This document shows, in pieces, positions 63,087 to 64,000 of a DNA stretch of 64,000 bases. Each line of letters opens with the position of its first letter. Position 1 is the first letter of the stretch. The translations under genes and the position numbers were made by a program. Below the pieces are notes generated by a model. That model had not been told where the DNA came from. It saw only the letters and a list, made by a program, of their open reading frames with translations, and searched no databases. Source of the stretch: Elusimicrobiota bacterium (GTDB taxonomy: Bacteria; Elusimicrobiota; UBA5214; JBBAAG01); the NCBI GenBank assembly GCA_041658405.1, contig JBBAAG010000009.1, positions 1 through 64,000 of the forward strand. Reading direction: 5' to 3'.

Positions 63087-64000
63087 CTCAACCGCACATT
63101 TTTTTTCAGCAGATTCGTATATGGCATCAAAAAGTTTTTGTATAGTAATATAATTATCCAAACTTGTTCTCGGCTGCTTTCCTTCGAGTATAGCATCCGC
63201 AAAATCTTTTATAAGGTCCGGCATCACAGCGCCAGCGCTTTCCTTCCCACGCCAAATTTCTTTTTGCTGAGTACCGTTTTGTTCATCGCTTAAATCAACG
63301 GTAAAAACTTTTTCTGCACCGGAATCCATAATAGCGTTCAACGCGCCTTTGTCCCCCACGATTTGCCATGCATCCTGTTTATGCGCTGTGGCGTACTCAC
63401 TGCGTTCGATACTTAAGACAATATTATTTTCACACATGATCATTACCATATAATGCGTATCTGCATCGGAACCCGGAGCAATATGGCTGGCATATACCTG
63501 CGGGACTGTCCATGTCCGCGCTAATACGGTTTTTGGGGTCAGCTTCCACCCTGTTAAACCCAGGAGATAGTCAAGGTCGTATACACCCCAGTTTACGAGT
63601 ATCCCTCCGCCGTTAAGAGATTTTTTTAATCTCCACTCAGGCCGCGGTTTATCCGGTTTTTTCCCGCATGCACCGTGGCACCGGCAATACACCGTACGAA
63701 TATTCCCAAGTGCACCGGATTTGATAATGTCAGTAACTACCGCTGATGATGGCAGAAACCTTGGCCGTGAAGAACAACACCCGGCTACTAGCTTACCCTT
63801 AGCGTTCATCAGCTGCATATACTCACCCATATTCATTGCTGCGGGCTTCTCCAACAAAATATGCTTCTCGTTTTTTAGTGCTTGTACCGCCAACGGTGCA
63901 CGTCCGACGGTAGGAAATGCAAAAATAACGGCATCAACATTTTTGTCGTTCAGTAAATCTTCAACTTTAGTGTAATACTTTGGAACATTAAACTGCTTTG
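63078..64000 (-). CDS. Gfo/Idh/MocA-family oxidoreductase (N-terminus beyond window)
   Basis: The last 307 or so codons of a NAD(P)-dependent sugar dehydrogenase-type protein. Translation stays open to the window edge (VEDLLNDKNVDAVIFAFPTVGRAPLAVQALKNEKHILLEKPAAMNMGEY), and the EKP motif with the catalytic Lys is clear, as is GGGILVNWGVYDLDYLLGLTGW. The N-terminal Rossmann GxGxxG lies outside. A TTG at 63893 could look like a start but sits inside the domain. Substrate unknown. Overlaps the end of hyfI on the other strand. Confidence 0.9.
   Translation of the reverse strand, partial: KQFNVPKYYTKVEDLLNDKNVDAVIFAFPTVGRAPLAVQALKNEKHILLEKPAAMNMGEYMQLMNAKGKLVAGCCSSRPRFLPSSAVVTDIIKSGALGNIRTVYCRCHGACGKKPDKPRPEWRLKKSLNGGGILVNWGVYDLDYLLGLTGWKLTPKTVLARTWTVPQVYASHIAPGSDADTHYMVMIMCENNIVLSIERSEYATAHKQDAWQIVGDKGALNAIMDSGAEKVFTVDLSDEQNGTQQKEIWRGKESAGAVMPDLIKDFADAILEGKQPRTSLDNYITIQKLFDAIYESAEKKCAVELK

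Noticed and set aside
1..64000. CRISPR arrays, insertion sequences, phage genes
   Set aside because: No regularly spaced direct repeats, transposase, integrase or phage structural genes seen.

Overview
The window comes from a diderm, probably anaerobic, uncultivated-type bacterium. A type IV pilus secretin (PilQ), predicted outer-membrane barrels and lipoproteins indicate an outer membrane. Acetyl-CoA synthase (AcsB), class I Fe-S fumarase and a membrane-bound Hyf/Ehr-type complex indicate anaerobic metabolism. Canonical -35/-10 promoters (TTGACA/TATAAT-like) precede many genes. The gene mix (DUF4143 ATPases, DUF4091 glycosidase-like protein, CsgG-like paralogues, orphan T4P operon) resembles candidate phyla such as Elusimicrobiota, Firestonebacteria or Omnitrophota. 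That placement is an inference and cannot be settled from sequence reading alone.

Layout. 1-4.2 kb: accessory minus-strand genes (CsgG-like protein, DUF4143 ATPase, AT-rich secreted protein). 4.3-10.6 kb: a minus-strand cluster of sugar isomerase-like protein, FAD oxidoreductase, MtaD-type amidohydrolase and acsB, with a tRNA 3'-end remnant just after acsB. 10.8-13.6 kb: secreted CBM9-like/DUF4091 protein on the plus strand. 13.7-16.8 kb: an AT-rich accessory pair and a second DUF4143 ATPase with a leaderless-type promoter. 16.9-19.3 kb: a large hairpin repeat, a terminator and groS-groL under a perfect CIRCE element. 19.3-23.5 kb: degenerate receiver protein, coaX, both fumarase subunits and tRNA-Glu(CTC). 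23.5-33 kb: a tight eight-gene minus-strand run: tpiA, pduL, rpiB, TPR protein, CsgG-like lipoprotein, deoC, a DnaA-derived AAA+ protein without the DNA-binding domain, and a three-GAF sensor kinase. 33-49.2 kb: a 14-gene type IV pilus operon that starts with two exported alpha/alpha-toroid proteins and runs through pilB, pilT, pilC, pilins, pilM, pilN, a PilO-PilP fusion, pilQ and a TPR protein. 49.2-52.9 kb: argB, argD and an exported SH3-NlpC/P60-FGE-like fusion. 52.9-55.3 kb: a tandem CsgG-like/barrel pair, plus strand. 55.3-55.9 kb: an exported flavodoxin. 56.1-63.1 kb: six-gene hyfBCEFGI-like operon. 63.1 kb to the end: a Gfo/Idh/MocA dehydrogenase cut by the window edge.

Together, AcsB (acetyl-CoA from CO, methyl and CoA), PduL (acetyl-CoA to acetyl-phosphate) and the proton-pumping-type complex fit an acetogenic or fermentative energy metabolism. 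DeoC, RpiB and TpiA feed pentose and deoxyribose carbon into glycolysis. The large subunit of the Hyf-like complex lacks the Ni-Fe cysteine ligands, so it looks like an Ehr-type (hydrogenase-related) complex and not a hydrogenase. The most unusual items are the DnaA-like/kinase pair, the toroid-led pilus operon, the SLiM-like repeat array in the receiver protein, and the tandem CsgG-barrel family.
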